NCBI RefSeq assembly: GCF_001592365.1
Contig: NZ_BCWU01000016.1
Span: 1-64,000, forward strand
Reading direction: 5' to 3'
Origin: Gordonia hydrophobica NBRC 16057
GTDB lineage: Bacteria > Actinomycetota > Actinomycetes > Mycobacteriales > Mycobacteriaceae
Length of the DNA: 64,000 nucleotides
A program made the translations under genes and the position numbers. The stretch's first letter is position 1, and the number at the start of each line of letters is the position of its first letter. Of the stretch, positions 17,794-27,818 are shown piece by piece. The notes under the pieces are model-generated. The model was not told the DNA's origin, ran no database searches, and saw nothing but the letters and a program-made list of their open reading frames with translations.

Positions 17794-18246
17794 ATGCGAG
17801 CCGTTCTTCAGCGAGTCAGTTCCGCGTCGGTCACGGTCGACGACGAGGTGGTGGGGGAACTCCACCTGCCCGACGGCCGCCTCGGCATCGTCGCGCTGAT
17901 CGGCGTCACGCACGACGACGACGCGCAGGGAGCCAGGAAGCTCGCCGACAAGATCTGGCGGTTGCGCATCCTCGACGGCGAGGGCGACCGTCGTGAGGTC
18001 TCGGCGGCCGACGTTGACGCTCCGATCCTGGTGATCAGTCAGTTCACGCTCTACGCCAACACCGACAAGGGCCGTCGTCCGTCGTGGAACGCGGCCGCCC
18101 CGGGACCGGTCGCCGAACCGCTCGTCGACGCGGTCGTCGCCGAACTCCGGGCACTCGGCGCCACCGTCGCCACCGGACAGTTCGGCGCCCATATGCACGT
18201 CGAGCTCGTCAACGACGGCCCCGTCACGATGATCGTGGACGTGTGA
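17794..18246 (+). CDS. dtd: D-aminoacyl-tRNA deacylase
   Basis: The 150-residue DTD begins [18 protein letters not shown] and has the two catalytic signatures SQFTLYA (about residue 80) and NDGPVTM near the C-terminus, which supplies the cross-subunit Gly-Pro motif (here G-P). It hydrolyses D-amino acids and glycine mischarged on tRNA. The ATG is 10 nt after the MFS stop. Confidence 0.96.
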   Translation: MRAVLQRVSSASVTVDDEVVGELHLPDGRLGIVALIGVTHDDDAQGARKLADKIWRLRILDGEGDRREVSAADVDAPILVISQFTLYANTDKGRRPSWNAAAPGPVAEPLVDAVVAELRALGATVATGQFGAHMHVELVNDGPVTMIVDV

Positions 18247-18336
18247 GCACACCCCGCGGGGTCGTCGCCCGGTGCACGACGACCTCCGCCGGACCGGCGC
18301 CCCGAGCCCGCGGCTCCGCATTGCTAGGCTGACGCA

Positions 18337-19575
18337 GTGTCGAACCCGTTTGCCGTGACCAGATCGTCCCGCCGGGCTCGCCTTCTTCTTCTCGCCGCAA
18401 CGGTCCTGCTGGCCGTCACCACGACCGCCGGTGTGCTGCTGCACATCTGGCACGGCTATCTGGACCTGCACGTGTACCGGACTGGTGCCCGCGTGCTGCT
18501 CGACGGCCATCCGCTCTACGGCGCGATGCCCGCCGTCGACGGAACGCACCTGCCGTTCACCTATCCCCCGCTGGCCGCCATGGCGTTCACCCCGTTTGCG
18601 ATGATGCCGGTGACCGTCGCCGACATCGCGATGTTCGCGGCCACGCTGGCCGCGCTCGCACTGAGCCTGTGGCTGATCCTGGGCCGGATCGCCCCGCGGA
18701 CGGATGCCACACTGCGCCTGGCGATCGTCATCGCATTGACGAGCGTCTTCTCGTTCCTCGAGCCGGTTCGCGAGAATCTGAGCTTCGGACAGGTCAACGT
18801 GCTGCTGATGGCCCTGGTCGTCGTCGACGTCCTGTGCCGCCATCGCCGTTGGCCGCGCGGTCTCCTGATCGGCATCGCGGTGTCCATCAAGCTGACGCCT
18901 GCGGGCTTCCTCCTGTACTTCGTCCTCCGCCGCGACTGGCGAGCCGTCGGCTGGCTGCTGGTGGGGACCCTCGGCTCCATCGGTCTGGCCTGGCTGATCT
19001 CCCCGTCGGACTCCGTGCAGTACTGGTTCCACACCCTCCGCGAGACCGGCCGCATCGGTGCCCCGTATTTCGCAGGCAATCAGTCCATCAAGGGCGCCGT
19101 CTTCCGCTTCGGCCTCAGCGAATCCGCGTCGACGCTGCTGTGGTTGGGACTGTCGATCCTGGTGGTCGCCGTCGCGGCCGTCTGGATGCATCGGCTCCTG
19201 ACGGGCCGTTCCGAGAGCGTCGTCGCACTCCTGGTCAATGCCGCCGTGGTGCTCTTGATCTCTCCGGTCAGCTGGTCGCACCACTGGGTGTGGGCGGCGC
19301 CCGCCCTGATGGTCGCCGGGTACGCCGTCGTCTCCCACCGATTCGGTCCGGCGCTCACCGCGACGTGGGCCCTCGGTCTGGTCGTCTTCGCCGTCGGACC
19401 GCACTGGCTGTTGCCGGCCCGGCACGACGCCGAACTGACCTGGGTGTGGTGGCAGCATCTGGTCGGGAACAGCTACGTGTGGCTCACCGCCGCGGTGCTG
19501 GTCGTCGGCGCGCTGCGTTGGCGCCCGGCCGCCGCACTCGAACCTGTGAGATCACGCGCGGAGGCGACCGCCTAA
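18337..19575 (+). CDS. Glycosyltransferase 87 family (DUF2029) membrane mannosyltransferase-like protein
   Basis: The 412-residue multi-spanning membrane protein starts with GTG. The first loop reads YRTGARVLLDGHPLYG, with an acidic residue as in GT-C enzymes. FTYPPLAAMAFTPF, ENLSFGQVNVLLMALVV, GIAVSIKLTPAGFLLYF and SPVSWSHHWVW are hallmark GT87 segments. The family includes the polyprenyl-phosphomannose-dependent mannosyltransferases PimE and MptC of mycobacteria, so a role in PIM/LM/LAM-type glycolipids is likely. It is convergent with the next gene and the stop codons overlap. Confidence 0.87.
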   Translation: MSNPFAVTRSSRRARLLLLAATVLLAVTTTAGVLLHIWHGYLDLHVYRTGARVLLDGHPLYGAMPAVDGTHLPFTYPPLAAMAFTPFAMMPVTVADIAMFAATLAALALSLWLILGRIAPRTDATLRLAIVIALTSVFSFLEPVRENLSFGQVNVLLMALVVVDVLCRHRRWPRGLLIGIAVSIKLTPAGFLLYFVLRRDWRAVGWLLVGTLGSIGLAWLISPSDSVQYWFHTLRETGRIGAPYFAGNQSIKGAVFRFGLSESASTLLWLGLSILVVAVAAVWMHRLLTGRSESVVALLVNAAVVLLISPVSWSHHWVWAAPALMVAGYAVVSHRFGPALTATWALGLVVFAVGPHWLLPARHDAELTWVWWQHLVGNSYVWLTAAVLVVGALRWRPAAALEPVRSRAEATA

Positions 19576-20024
19576 GACCACACGCACCAGGCGTCGTCGA
19601 TGCGACGAACCTCCAGCGGCATCGCCACATTGGTGCCCATGGTGTTGAGCGATCCGTCGACGTGGGCGACATCGCCGGTCACGGTCACCGACGCGATGTT
19701 CACCCGAATGGTGCTGCCCGCCGTCCCGATGCCGCCGAGCATGCCCGCGGTCCGCGTCAGCGTGTCCTTCGGCTCCGAACGGTCTGCGCAGATGCCGGCG
19801 GCGGCGACGTCGGACGACTGCACGGCGTTCGCGAACCGGTGGTACACGGCTTCCACCGCCCGCTGGTCCGCCTCGTCTCCGCTGCTCGGCTCGTCGGCGT
19901 CTTTGACCACGAGAAAGACCGCCACGACCACCGCGATCACGACGACGGCCGCTCCGGACACCGCGAGCCAGTGTCGCCACTGAAACCGTGCGCCGGTCGA
20001 TCCGTTGTCCGCCTCATCGCTCAT
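19572..20024 (-). CDS. Membrane-anchored NTF2-like hypothetical protein
   Basis: The 150-residue product from MSDEADNGST has one N-terminal membrane segment (about residues 20-42), an acidic linker, and a C-terminal domain with AVEAVYHRFANAVQSSD and a final DDAWCVWS strand, which fits an NTF2/Mce-associated-like fold. The domain would lie outside the membrane. The frame is open upstream but hydropathy and homology begin here. I do not recognise a named family. Confidence 0.6.
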   Translation of the reverse strand: MSDEADNGSTGARFQWRHWLAVSGAAVVVIAVVVAVFLVVKDADEPSSGDEADQRAVEAVYHRFANAVQSSDVAAAGICADRSEPKDTLTRTAGMLGGIGTAGSTIRVNIASVTVTGDVAHVDGSLNTMGTNVAMPLEVRRIDDAWCVWS

Positions 20025-20140
20025 GCCTTGTGGCCCATCCCTTCTCGCTTCGTGTCGCCGCGCCGATCGCCGCTTGGGTGCATCGTATGCTTTCGGGCCG
20101 CGCGGCACGGCCCGCACGCCGAAAGCGTCGCCACAACGCA

Positions 20141-20178
20141 CTCGACCCCGACCGGCCATCTGGCCGATCGGGGTCGAG
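20141..20178 (-). terminator. Hairpin after map
   Basis: CTCGACCCCGA (20141-20151) pairs with TCGGGGTCGAG (20168-20178), with a further CGGCCA/TGGCCG stem inside. It begins 10 nt after the map stop on the minus strand and probably ends the secY-adk-map transcript. No T-run is present. Confidence 0.65.
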
Positions 20179-20187
20179 AGCGTCAAG

Positions 20188-20979
20188 CTACGGGCGCGGA
20201 GTCAGGATGCGCGGTCCGTCCGCGGTGACGGCGACGGTGTGCTCCCAGTGAGCCGACCGCGAACCGTCGTCGGTGACGACCGTCCAGTCGTCGGCCAGCA
20301 CGGTGGTGTCTTCGGTGCCGAGCGTCAGCATCGGCTCGATCGCCAGCGTCGACCCGATCACCAGGAGCGGCCCGCGATTGGGCTTGCCCTCGTTGGCGAG
20401 GAACGGCTCCATGTGCATCTCGCGACCGATGCCGTGTCCGCCGTACCCGTCCACGATGCCGAAGGTGCGGCCGAACTGCTTGCCCGCGGCACGGGTCCCG
20501 GTCTCGATCGCATGCGAGACGTCGGTGAGCCGGTTGTCCGGCACCATCGCGGCGATCCCGGCTTCCATCGACAGCCGCGTCGCCTCACTGAGCTCGGCGT
20601 CGGCCTGCGCCAGCTCGCCGACGCCGAACGTCCACGCAGAGTCGCCGTGCCAGCCGTCGAGGATGGCGCCGCAGTCGATCGAGACCAGGTCGCCCTCGGC
20701 GAGCACCACATCCTTGGACGGGATGCCGTGCACCACGACCTCGTTGACCGAGCTGCAGATGGATCCGGGAAAGCCGTGGTAGCCCTTGAACGACGGCACC
20801 GCGCCCGCGTCGCGGATCACCGCTTCGGCGACCGCGTCCAGTTCCAGCGTGCTGACCCCGACTTTGGCCGCGTCACGCACGGCGACGAGCGCGCGCCCGA
20901 CGATGGCACCCGCGGCCGCCATCGCGTCGAGTTCGCCCGCCGATTTGAACGGAACCGGCTTCGGTTTACGAAAAGCCAA
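20188..20979 (-). CDS. map: Type I methionine aminopeptidase
   Basis: The 263-residue enzyme has the pita-bread fold and the metal ligands in order: D ([17 protein letters not shown]), H near residue 170 ([12 protein letters not shown]) and E (ATEN/EP region [10 protein letters not shown], then the C-terminal [10 protein letters not shown]). It removes initiator Met. The start is TTG at 20979, 5 nt after the adk stop, in the usual secY-adk-map order. Confidence 0.95.
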   Translation of the reverse strand: MAFRKPKPVPFKSAGELDAMAAAGAIVGRALVAVRDAAKVGVSTLELDAVAEAVIRDAGAVPSFKGYHGFPGSICSSVNEVVVHGIPSKDVVLAEGDLVSIDCGAILDGWHGDSAWTFGVGELAQADAELSEATRLSMEAGIAAMVPDNRLTDVSHAIETGTRAAGKQFGRTFGIVDGYGGHGIGREMHMEPFLANEGKPNRGPLLVIGSTLAIEPMLTLGTEDTTVLADDWTVVTDDGSRSAHWEHTVAVTADGPRILTPRP

Positions 20980-20984
20980 CTCGC

Positions 20985-21533
20985 TCAGGCTTTGCCGAGT
21001 GCGCGCAGCACGCGTTGGTGAACCTCGTCAACGGTGCCGACGGCGTCGATCTCGGTGACCTGATCGGCGTAGTGAGTCAGCAGCGGAGCCGTCTCGGCCT
21101 CGTAGACCGACATGCGGTTGCGGATCACGTCCTCGGTGTCGTCGCCGCGACCGCGGGCGAGCATGCGCTCCACGACGACCTCGGTGTCGACCTTGAACGA
21201 CAGCACGCCGTCGAGCGCCGTCTTCAGGTCCTCGAGGATGCCCTCGAGGGCGACGGCCTGCTCGGTGGAGCGGGGGAAGCCGTCGAGGATGAAACCCTTC
21301 GCCGCATCCGGCTCCGCGACGCGATCGCGGACCATGTTGACGGTGATCTCCGGCGGCACCAGATTGCCCGCGTCGAGGTACTTCTTGGCCTCGACACCGA
21401 TGGGGGTGCCTTGGGAGATGTTGGCGCGGAACAGGTCGCCGGTCGAGATGTGCGGAATGCCCAGGGCTTCCGACATCAATTCGGCTTGCGTGCCTTTGCC
21501 CGCTCCGGGCGGTCCGAGGATGACGAGTCTCAC
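20985..21533 (-). CDS. adk: Adenylate kinase
   Basis: The 182-residue protein has the P-loop GPPGAGKGT (residues 7-15), the AMP-binding [10 protein letters not shown] and the [13 protein letters not shown] segment. It is the short form without a zinc LID, as in other actinobacteria. It makes 2 ADP from AMP and ATP. The start is GTG at 21533, overlapping the secY stop by 4 nt (GTGA), so it is coupled to secY. Confidence 0.96.
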   Translation of the reverse strand: MRLVILGPPGAGKGTQAELMSEALGIPHISTGDLFRANISQGTPIGVEAKKYLDAGNLVPPEITVNMVRDRVAEPDAAKGFILDGFPRSTEQAVALEGILEDLKTALDGVLSFKVDTEVVVERMLARGRGDDTEDVIRNRMSVYEAETAPLLTHYADQVTEIDAVGTVDEVHQRVLRALGKA

Positions 21534-22867
21534 TTCAGGAACCCTTCGTACTTGCGTTGCATCAACTGGCTGTTCACTTGCTTGATGGTGTCGAGGCCGA
21601 CGACCACGATAATCAGCAATGCCGTACCGCCGAACGGAATGTTCTGGCCGCTGCCACTGCTCATATCCAGGAACAGGTTCGGGAGGATCGAGATGATGCC
21701 CAAGTAGAACGACCCGGGCAGCGTGATCCGGCTGAGCACGTAGCTCAGGTAGTCGGCCGTCGGCTGACCGGGGCGGATGCCCGGGATGAAGCCGCCGTAC
21801 CGCTTCATGTCGTCCGCGCGCTCCTCCGGGTTGAAGGTGACGGCGACGTAGAAGTATGTGAAGAAGATGATGAGCAGGAAGTAGAACGCGATGTGGAACC
21901 AGCTCGACGGGTTGATCAGGTTCGATTCCAGCCACAACTTCCAGCCCGAAGTCTCACCGTCGGCGTTCTGACCGCCGGTCAACTGCAGGATCAGCTGCGG
22001 GATGTACAGCAGCGACGACGCGAAGATGACCGGGATGACGCCCGCGGTGTTGACCTTGATCGGCATGTACGTCGACGATCCGCCGTACATCTTCCGGCCG
22101 ACCATGCGTTTGGCGTACTGGACCGGGACGCGTCGCATGCCCTGCTCGATGAACACGACGGCGACCAGGATCACGACGATCGCAGCGCACATGATGCCGA
22201 AGACCAGGCCACCGCGCTGCTGCAAGATGGTGCGTCCCTCAGCCGGGATGCGGGCGGCGATGCCGACGAAGATCAGCAGCGACATGCCGTTGCCGATGCC
22301 GCGCTCAGTGATGAGCTCACCGAACCACATGACGATGGTCGCGCCCGCGGTCATGGTCAGGACGATGATCGACAGGCCGATGATCGACGTGTCCTGGAGG
22401 ATCTGCTCGGGGTTGCAGTCCTCACCGCTGGAGGGCAGGAGGTTGCCCGTGGCGGCGAGAGCGACGATGCCCGTCGACTGAAGCAGTGCCAGCGCCACCG
22501 TGAGGTAGCGGGTGTACTGCGTCATCTTGTTCTGGCCGGACTGGCCTTCCTTACGCAGCTGCTCGAACCGCGGAATGACGACGGTGAGCAGCTGAACGAT
22601 GATGCTGGCCGTGATGTACGGCATGATGCCGATCGCGAACACCGACAGCTGCAGCAGTGCGCCGCCGGAGAACATGTTGATCAGCGAATAGATCTGGCCC
22701 GAGTCGCCCTGGCTCGCAGCGTCCACGCAGCGGTTGATCTCGCGGAAGTCCACGCCGGGCGACGGCAGCGTCGTGCCGATCCGGTAGAGCACGAGGATAC
22801 CGAGGGCGTAGAAGATCTTCTTCCTCAGGTCGGGCGTCCTGAAGGTCGCCACGAGGGGGGAAAGCAC
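21530..22867 (-). CDS. secY: Preprotein translocase subunit SecY
   Basis: The 445-residue, ten-TM channel protein shows the plug/SecY signatures [27 protein letters not shown] and the cytoplasmic loop [13 protein letters not shown]. It forms the Sec channel with SecE and SecG. The start is GTG at 22867, after a very strong TAGGAGGAG ribosome site. A terminator hairpin lies between it and rplO, so it probably has its own promoter in 22868-22959. Confidence 0.97.
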   Translation of the reverse strand: MLSPLVATFRTPDLRKKIFYALGILVLYRIGTTLPSPGVDFREINRCVDAASQGDSGQIYSLINMFSGGALLQLSVFAIGIMPYITASIIVQLLTVVIPRFEQLRKEGQSGQNKMTQYTRYLTVALALLQSTGIVALAATGNLLPSSGEDCNPEQILQDTSIIGLSIIVLTMTAGATIVMWFGELITERGIGNGMSLLIFVGIAARIPAEGRTILQQRGGLVFGIMCAAIVVILVAVVFIEQGMRRVPVQYAKRMVGRKMYGGSSTYMPIKVNTAGVIPVIFASSLLYIPQLILQLTGGQNADGETSGWKLWLESNLINPSSWFHIAFYFLLIIFFTYFYVAVTFNPEERADDMKRYGGFIPGIRPGQPTADYLSYVLSRITLPGSFYLGIISILPNLFLDMSSGSGQNIPFGGTALLIIVVVGLDTIKQVNSQLMQRKYEGFLK

Positions 22868-22959
22868 TAACTCCTCCTATTGCACCGCAGTATCGGTGGG
22901 CGCGCGTCGACGACGCACAGCCGCATCGTGCATTGGCGGTCGGCTCGGAAAAATGACCC

Positions 22960-22981
22960 GGGCGTCCGACGACGGACGCCC
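22960..22981 (-). terminator. Intrinsic terminator between rplO and secY
   Basis: GGGCGTCCG at 22960-22968 pairs perfectly with CGGACGCCC at 22973-22981 across a 4-nt loop. On the minus strand it is followed within 10 nt by a T-run. It lies in the 232-nt gene-free spacer between rplO and secY and would end the rpsH-rplO transcript. Confidence 0.75.
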
Positions 22982-23099
22982 ACGGGTGAAACTTTAACAG
23001 TCCCGGAAACCACCGCCGGTCAGGCGAGCGGTCGGGCGACGACTGCGTCGCCCGTTCCGTTCACCTGACCGGTTCGGTAGTTCTTCATGCGGCGAAGGC

Positions 23100-23540
23100 T
23101 CAGGCCTGCGTCGCGGTGCCGCCGGCAGCGGCGATCTTCTCCTTGGCGGAGCCCGTGAACTTGTCGGCGGTGATGTCGACCTTCACGGTCAGTTCACCGT
23201 CGCCAAGGACCTTGACGAGCTCGTTCTTGCGCACAGCGCCGGCCGCGACCAGATCGGCGACACCGATGGTGCCACCCTCCGGGAACAGACGGGAGATGTC
23301 GCCGACGTTGACGACCTGGTACTCCACGCGGTTGCGGTTGGTGAAGCCCTTGAGCTTCGGCAGACGCATGTGAATCGGCATCTGGCCGCCCTCGAAGCGG
23401 GCCGGAACGTTCTTGCGTGCCTTGGTGCCCTTGGTACCGCGACCAGCGGTCTTACCCTTGGACGCCTCACCGCGACCCACGCGGGTCTTCTCGGTCTTCG
23501 CACCCGGTGCAGGGCGAAGGTGGTGCAGCTTGATGGTCAT
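23100..23540 (-). CDS. rplO: 50S ribosomal protein L15
   Basis: The 146-residue uL15 begins [38 protein letters not shown] in pattern, with the conserved [16 protein letters not shown]. It is a late-assembling 50S protein. It starts 2 nt after the rpmD stop. Here it is the last gene before the terminator at 22960-22981. Confidence 0.97.
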   Translation of the reverse strand: MTIKLHHLRPAPGAKTEKTRVGRGEASKGKTAGRGTKGTKARKNVPARFEGGQMPIHMRLPKLKGFTNRNRVEYQVVNVGDISRLFPEGGTIGVADLVAAGAVRKNELVKVLGDGELTVKVDITADKFTGSAKEKIAAAGGTATQA

Positions 23541-23542
23541 GA

Positions 23543-23728
23543 TTAAACCTCTTCGACTGTCACGAGGTGACGAACCACGTTGATGAGGCCGCGGTTGATC
23601 GGGGTGTCCTCGCGGGTGACTGTCTTGCGGATGCCCTTGAGGCCAAGGGTGCGCAGGCTGTCACGCTGGTTCTTCTTGGTACCGACGGTGCCCTTGATCT
23701 GGGTGATCTTCAGCTCGGCCATGGTCAT
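23543..23728 (-). CDS. rpmD: 50S ribosomal protein L30
   Basis: The 61-residue uL30 carries [20 protein letters not shown] and [11 protein letters not shown]. The start at 23728 overlaps the rpsE stop (ATGA); the ATG at 23722 is an alternative two codons later. It has the usual spc-operon position between rpsE and rplO. Confidence 0.96.
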   Translation of the reverse strand: MTMAELKITQIKGTVGTKKNQRDSLRTLGLKGIRKTVTREDTPINRGLINVVRHLVTVEEV

Positions 23729-24369
23729 GCTCCCTTGTTGGCTGCGGCAGCCGCGCGGGCGCGCAGCATGCCTGCCGGAGCGACGTCCTCGACCGGCAGT
23801 CCGCGACGGGCAGCGACCTCTTCAGGCTGCTGCAGCATCTTCAGTGCCGCGACAGTGGCGTGAACCACGTTGATCGCGTTGTCCGAGCCGAGGCTCTTCG
23901 CGAGAACGTCGGTCACACCGGCGCACTCCAGGACGGCACGCACGGCGCCACCGGCGATCACACCGGTACCCGAGCTGGCCGGGCGCAGCATCACGACGCC
24001 GGCCGCAGCCTCACCCTGAACCGGGTGGGTCACGGTGCCGCCGATCAGCGGAACGCGGAAGAAGTTCTTACGAGCCTCTTCGACGCCCTTCTGGATGGCC
24101 GCGGGAACTTCCTTGGCCTTGCCGTAGCCGACGCCGACCAGGCCCTGGCCGTCGCCGACCACCACGAGTGCGGTGAAGCTGAAGCGACGACCGCCCTTGA
24201 CGACCTTCGACACGCGGTTGATGGTCACCACACGCTCGAGGTGATTCTTCTCCTCGCGCTCGCGGTTGCGGTTGTCGCGACGGTCGCCGCGGCCGCGACG
24301 CTCGCCGCGGTTGTCGTTGCTGTTGTTTCCGGCGGGTCCGTTTCCGCCGTCACGCTGACGTCCGGGCAT
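23725..24369 (-). CDS. rpsE: 30S ribosomal protein S5
   Basis: The 214-residue uS5 has an N-terminal Gly/Asn/Arg-rich extension of about 45 residues ([19 protein letters not shown]), as in other actinobacterial S5. The double-stranded RNA-binding core follows ([22 protein letters not shown] in pattern) and then [19 protein letters not shown]. It helps maintain decoding accuracy. Confidence 0.97.
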   Translation of the reverse strand: MPGRQRDGGNGPAGNNSNDNRGERRGRGDRRDNRNREREEKNHLERVVTINRVSKVVKGGRRFSFTALVVVGDGQGLVGVGYGKAKEVPAAIQKGVEEARKNFFRVPLIGGTVTHPVQGEAAAGVVMLRPASSGTGVIAGGAVRAVLECAGVTDVLAKSLGSDNAINVVHATVAALKMLQQPEEVAARRGLPVEDVAPAGMLRARAAAAANKGA

Positions 24370-24415
24370 CAGAAGTCCCCTCCGTTGATCTTGTTGGTCA
24401 TCTGCAGGTTCGACA

Positions 24416-24811
24416 TCAGAGCTTCAGGCCTCCCTCGCGGGCGGCGTCAGCCAGAGCCGCGATGCGACCGTGGTACTTCTTGCCGCCGCGGTCGAAGACC
24501 ACAGACTCGATTCCTGCTGCCTTGGCGCGAGCTGCCACCAGCTCACCGACCTTGGCGGCCTGCGCCGACTTGTCGCCACCGGCGGCGCGCACGTCAGCCT
24601 CGATGCTGCTGGCCGCGGCCAGGGTGTGGCCGGTCAGGTCGTCGATGATCTGAACGTGGATGTGCCGACTGCTGCGCTTGACGGCCATGCGCGGACGCGC
24701 CGCGGTGCCGTTGATCTTCTTACGCAGACGGAAGTGACGACGGCTGGTCGCGGTGCGACGACGGGTCGACACGTCCTTGCCGATGGGCTTGCGAACAGTT
24801 GTTTCACTCAT
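24416..24811 (-). CDS. rplR: 50S ribosomal protein L18
   Basis: The 131-residue uL18 has [35 protein letters not shown] in pattern and the terminal [24 protein letters not shown]. It binds 5S rRNA. It lies 3 nt after the rplF stop and 46 nt before rpsE. Confidence 0.97.
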   Translation of the reverse strand: MSETTVRKPIGKDVSTRRRTATSRRHFRLRKKINGTAARPRMAVKRSSRHIHVQIIDDLTGHTLAAASSIEADVRAAGGDKSAQAAKVGELVAARAKAAGIESVVFDRGGKKYHGRIAALADAAREGGLKL

Positions 24812-24814
24812 GTC

Positions 24815-25351
24815 TTACTTACCCGTCTTTCCGACCTTGCGGCGGATCTGCTCACCCTCGTAGCGAATGCCCTTGCCCTTGTAGGGGTCCGGACGACGCA
24901 GGCGGCGGATGTTCGCCGAGATCTGGCCGACTAGCTGCTTGTCGATTCCCGAGACCGAGAACTTGGTCGGGGACTCCACCGCGAAGGTGATGCCCTCCGG
25001 AGCCTCGATCGGCACGGGGTGGCTGTAGCCGAGGGCGAACTCGAGGTCCTTGCCCTTGGCCTGAACGCGGTAGCCGACACCGTGGATTTCCATCTTGGTG
25101 GTGTAGCCCTGCGTGACGCCGACGACCAGGTTGTTGACCAGCGAGCGGTTGAGGCCGTGCAGTGCACGGTTCTCGCGCTCGTCGTTCGGCCGGGTGACGA
25201 CGATGGTGTTCTCTTCGGTCGCGACCTGGATCGGCGAGGTGACAGTCAGGCTGAGTTCGCCCTTCGGTCCCTTGACCTTGACATCCTGGCCATCGACGCT
25301 GACGTCGACACCGGCGGGAATTGCGATGGGGTTCTTACCAATACGCGACAT
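24815..25351 (-). CDS. rplF: 50S ribosomal protein L6
   Basis: The 178-residue uL6 starts [15 protein letters not shown] and ends in [26 protein letters not shown] in pattern. The two repeated L6 domains are evident. The ATG at 25351 is the family start; the open frame extends upstream into rpsH without meaning. L6 lies near the GTPase centre of the 50S subunit. Confidence 0.97.
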   Translation of the reverse strand: MSRIGKNPIAIPAGVDVSVDGQDVKVKGPKGELSLTVTSPIQVATEENTIVVTRPNDERENRALHGLNRSLVNNLVVGVTQGYTTKMEIHGVGYRVQAKGKDLEFALGYSHPVPIEAPEGITFAVESPTKFSVSGIDKQLVGQISANIRRLRRPDPYKGKGIRYEGEQIRRKVGKTGK

Positions 25352-25364
25352 TTTCTTCGCTCCC

Positions 25365-25763
25365 CTACCAGACGTAAGCGAGGACTTCGCCGCCCACGCC
25401 CTGGTTTGCTGCCTGGCGGTCGGTGAGGAGGCCGGACGACGTGGAGATGATGGCCACGCCGAGGCCGCCCAGGACCTTGGGCAGGTTGGTGGACTTTGCG
25501 TACACGCGCAGACCCGGCTTCGAGACACGGCGGAGACCGGCGATGCTGCGCTCGCGGGTGGGGCCGTACTTCAGGGTCACGGTGAGCTTCTTGCCGACCT
25601 CGGCGTCTTCGACGCGGTAGTCGGTGATGTAGCCCTCACGCTTGAGGATCTCGGCGATGTTCACCTTGATCTTCGACGAGGGCAGCGCGACCTCGTCGTG
25701 GAACGCCGAGTTGGCGTTACGCAGACGCGTCAAGAAGTCTGCGATCGGGTCAGTCATGGTCAT
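25365..25763 (-). CDS. rpsH: 30S ribosomal protein S8
   Basis: The 132-residue uS8 starts [21 protein letters not shown] and ends in the conserved [26 protein letters not shown] region. It binds the central domain of 16S rRNA. It is the first gene of this half of the spc operon: rplN, rplX, rplE and rpsN, which normally precede it, are not adjacent here. The GAAAGG ribosome site is about 10 nt upstream. Confidence 0.97.
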   Translation of the reverse strand: MTMTDPIADFLTRLRNANSAFHDEVALPSSKIKVNIAEILKREGYITDYRVEDAEVGKKLTVTLKYGPTRERSIAGLRRVSKPGLRVYAKSTNLPKVLGGLGVAIISTSSGLLTDRQAANQGVGGEVLAYVW

Positions 25764-25980
25764 GGTTCGACCGTCAACCTTTCTCGTAGCGGTTCCCATG
25801 CAGCGGTGTCCCCGGCTCGTTCCTTTTGCAGGACCGTCCCGGTTGGCACTGGTGGGCCTTCCACGAAGTGGATAGTTGTGCATTTTCACGCCGTCTGATG
25901 CCATTGGCTTTTCGCCGGCACCGTCGGGCTATATGAAGTTGTGGGCCCTGGGGGCACACTTCACCCAGGCAACCTGAAAT

Positions 25981-26009
25981 ATTGTAGGGCCCTGCTGGGC
26001 AGATCCCAA
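25981..26009 (-). promoter_or_regulatory. Probable SigA-type promoter of the rpsH operon
   Basis: On the minus strand TTGGGA (26009-26004) and TACAAT (25986-25981) are spaced by exactly 17 nt. This puts the start near 25973, giving a leader of about 210 nt before rpsH. The split of the spc operon at this point requires a promoter here. The long leader (25764-25973) holds no gene and could carry S8 autoregulation, which I cannot show. Confidence 0.5.
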
Positions 26010-26180
26010 ATCAGTCGCGACGCCGTCTCCACCGTGGCGCGTGACCCGCTGCGGGTAACGATCGGCGGTGGCGAGCCCGGCACCGGCGAACTGTCGTCCG
26101 ATCGACCGGTTCTGTCGCGCGACATGCGGGATTCGCGAGATTTGAGCAACGATTCGCGCGACGCGTGCGACAGAGATGAT

Positions 26181-27711
26181 GTGCCCCCAGACCGCGCGTT
26201 CCACTCGCACTTCGTCGAATCCGGCCGCGGTTCAAAATCCGAACTCTGGCTCATCCTGCTCGCCATGATCACCGTCCTGCTGCTGTTGCAGGCGTACATC
26301 CTGGGCGTGCCGTGCTGCCCGCCGTCCTCGTCGGGTTCGGCGTGATCGTCACCGCCGAGCTGCTCTACGTCCCGACCACGAGCAACGGCTTGTTCGGGCT
26401 CGCCGCGGGCGGAGCCATCCTGCTGGTGCCGCTGGCGTCGTCGTACGAGCTCGAGCGGATCTCGCGCAGCGCCTGGCGTCGACAGCAGCAGTTCGACGCG
26501 CTGGCGTCCACCGATGCGTTGACCGGTTTGCCGAATCTGCGGACGTTGCGCGACGAGTTCGCGCGCAGGCTGGCGACGTCGCCTGCTTCGGTGTCCCTCG
26601 CCCTGTTCGACATCGACCTGTTCAAGCAGGTGAACGACACCCGCGGCCACCAGGTCGGCGACGAGGAGTTCGCCGTCGTCTGGACCGAGACCGACGCCGA
26701 CCGCGCCCTCTACCGAGCCAAGTCGGCCGGCCGAGATCAGACATCGCGCAGTGCGCCGTCAGCACCCGACTCCCTCGAAACCGTCGACCTGCCGGTCACC
26801 GTCGAACCCCGCCCCCGGACATCCACGTCGGTCCTCTCCGAGCCGGAACGGCGCGGACTGTTTCGTCTCGAGTACGAGCAGAGCGGCCTCGGCGCCCAGC
26901 GCACGATCATGGGCGGACTGCTGATGGTGTGCGCGCTGCTGCTGACGTTCCAGAAGGACGTCCTGCAGATCCCCGACGCCGCCGACCTCACCGGCAGGCT
27001 GTTCCTGTTGATCGGCATCATGCCGCCCGCCGCCGTGATCCTGGTGACCAGTCTGATCCCGCGGTGTCGACGCTGGTCGTCGGAGATCTACATCGCCTGC
27101 GTCGCGGTGATCGTCACCGCCCAGATGGTCCAGCGCGTGATGCAGCTGCCCAAGGGCTACGAGGTGGTGCCGCTGCTGATGCCGCTCGCAGTGATCTTAA
27201 GCATGGGCATCGTCCGCATCCGCTTCCCGCTGCTGGTCACGTCGATGACCGCACAAATCACCGCTCTGACCGTCACCGAACTCGTCGTGTTGCCGACCGA
27301 CAGCGCGAGTGTCATCGCCCTGCTCACGACGATCGTCATGGCCGCGGTGACGCTGCGTTTCGCGTATCGCGTCGAGCAGATCGCACGGCTGGACTGGGAC
27401 CGATCCGAAGTCCTGCTGCGACTGTCCCACGTCGACGCCCTCACCGGGCTCGCCAACCGGCGCCAGTTCGACGACGACCTCCGCGCTCTCCTCGCCTCGA
27501 CCAACGCTCGCCGACGGGCGGTGGTTCTGATCGACGTCGACCACCTCAAGCAGTTCAACGACGCGTTCGGCCATGCGGCGGGCGACATGTGCCTGCGCCG
27601 CGTCGGTCGTGTGATCAGCGACACGGTTCAGCCTCGAACGGGGTGCAACGGGCCGACGCCTCCCTGTATGAAGCGACAGCCGCCGGCCGCAATCGTCTGA
27701 TGATCGACTGA
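26181..27711 (+). pseudogene. Decayed tandem-GGDEF (diguanylate cyclase-like) membrane protein
   Basis: The remains of one or two MASE/GGDEF proteins are spread over two frames. An N-terminal membrane helix (LWLILLAMITVLLLLQAYILG) is in the frame of the GTG at 26181 (or ATG 26124). Near 26310 the reading continues in a second frame with VLVGFGVIVTAELL and the first GGDEF domain. That domain goes from FDIDLFKQVNDTRGHQVGD directly to EEFAVVWTETDADRALYRAK, so about half the domain, including GG of GGDEF, is gone. About six TM segments follow, then a second GGDEF domain (DALTGLANRRQF, DVDHLKQFNDAFGH). It breaks after RVISDTVQ; its last helix ADASLYEATAAGRNR is in another frame. No active site survives. 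Confidence 0.8.
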
Positions 27712-27818
27712 CAGACCGTACCCTCGTGAACCACGCCGCCGGTACCATCGCCACCAGTGCACGTCCCGCCTCTCCCACCGATCCGGCAGCACACCGGGCG
27801 ACGCCACCAGGAGCCACC

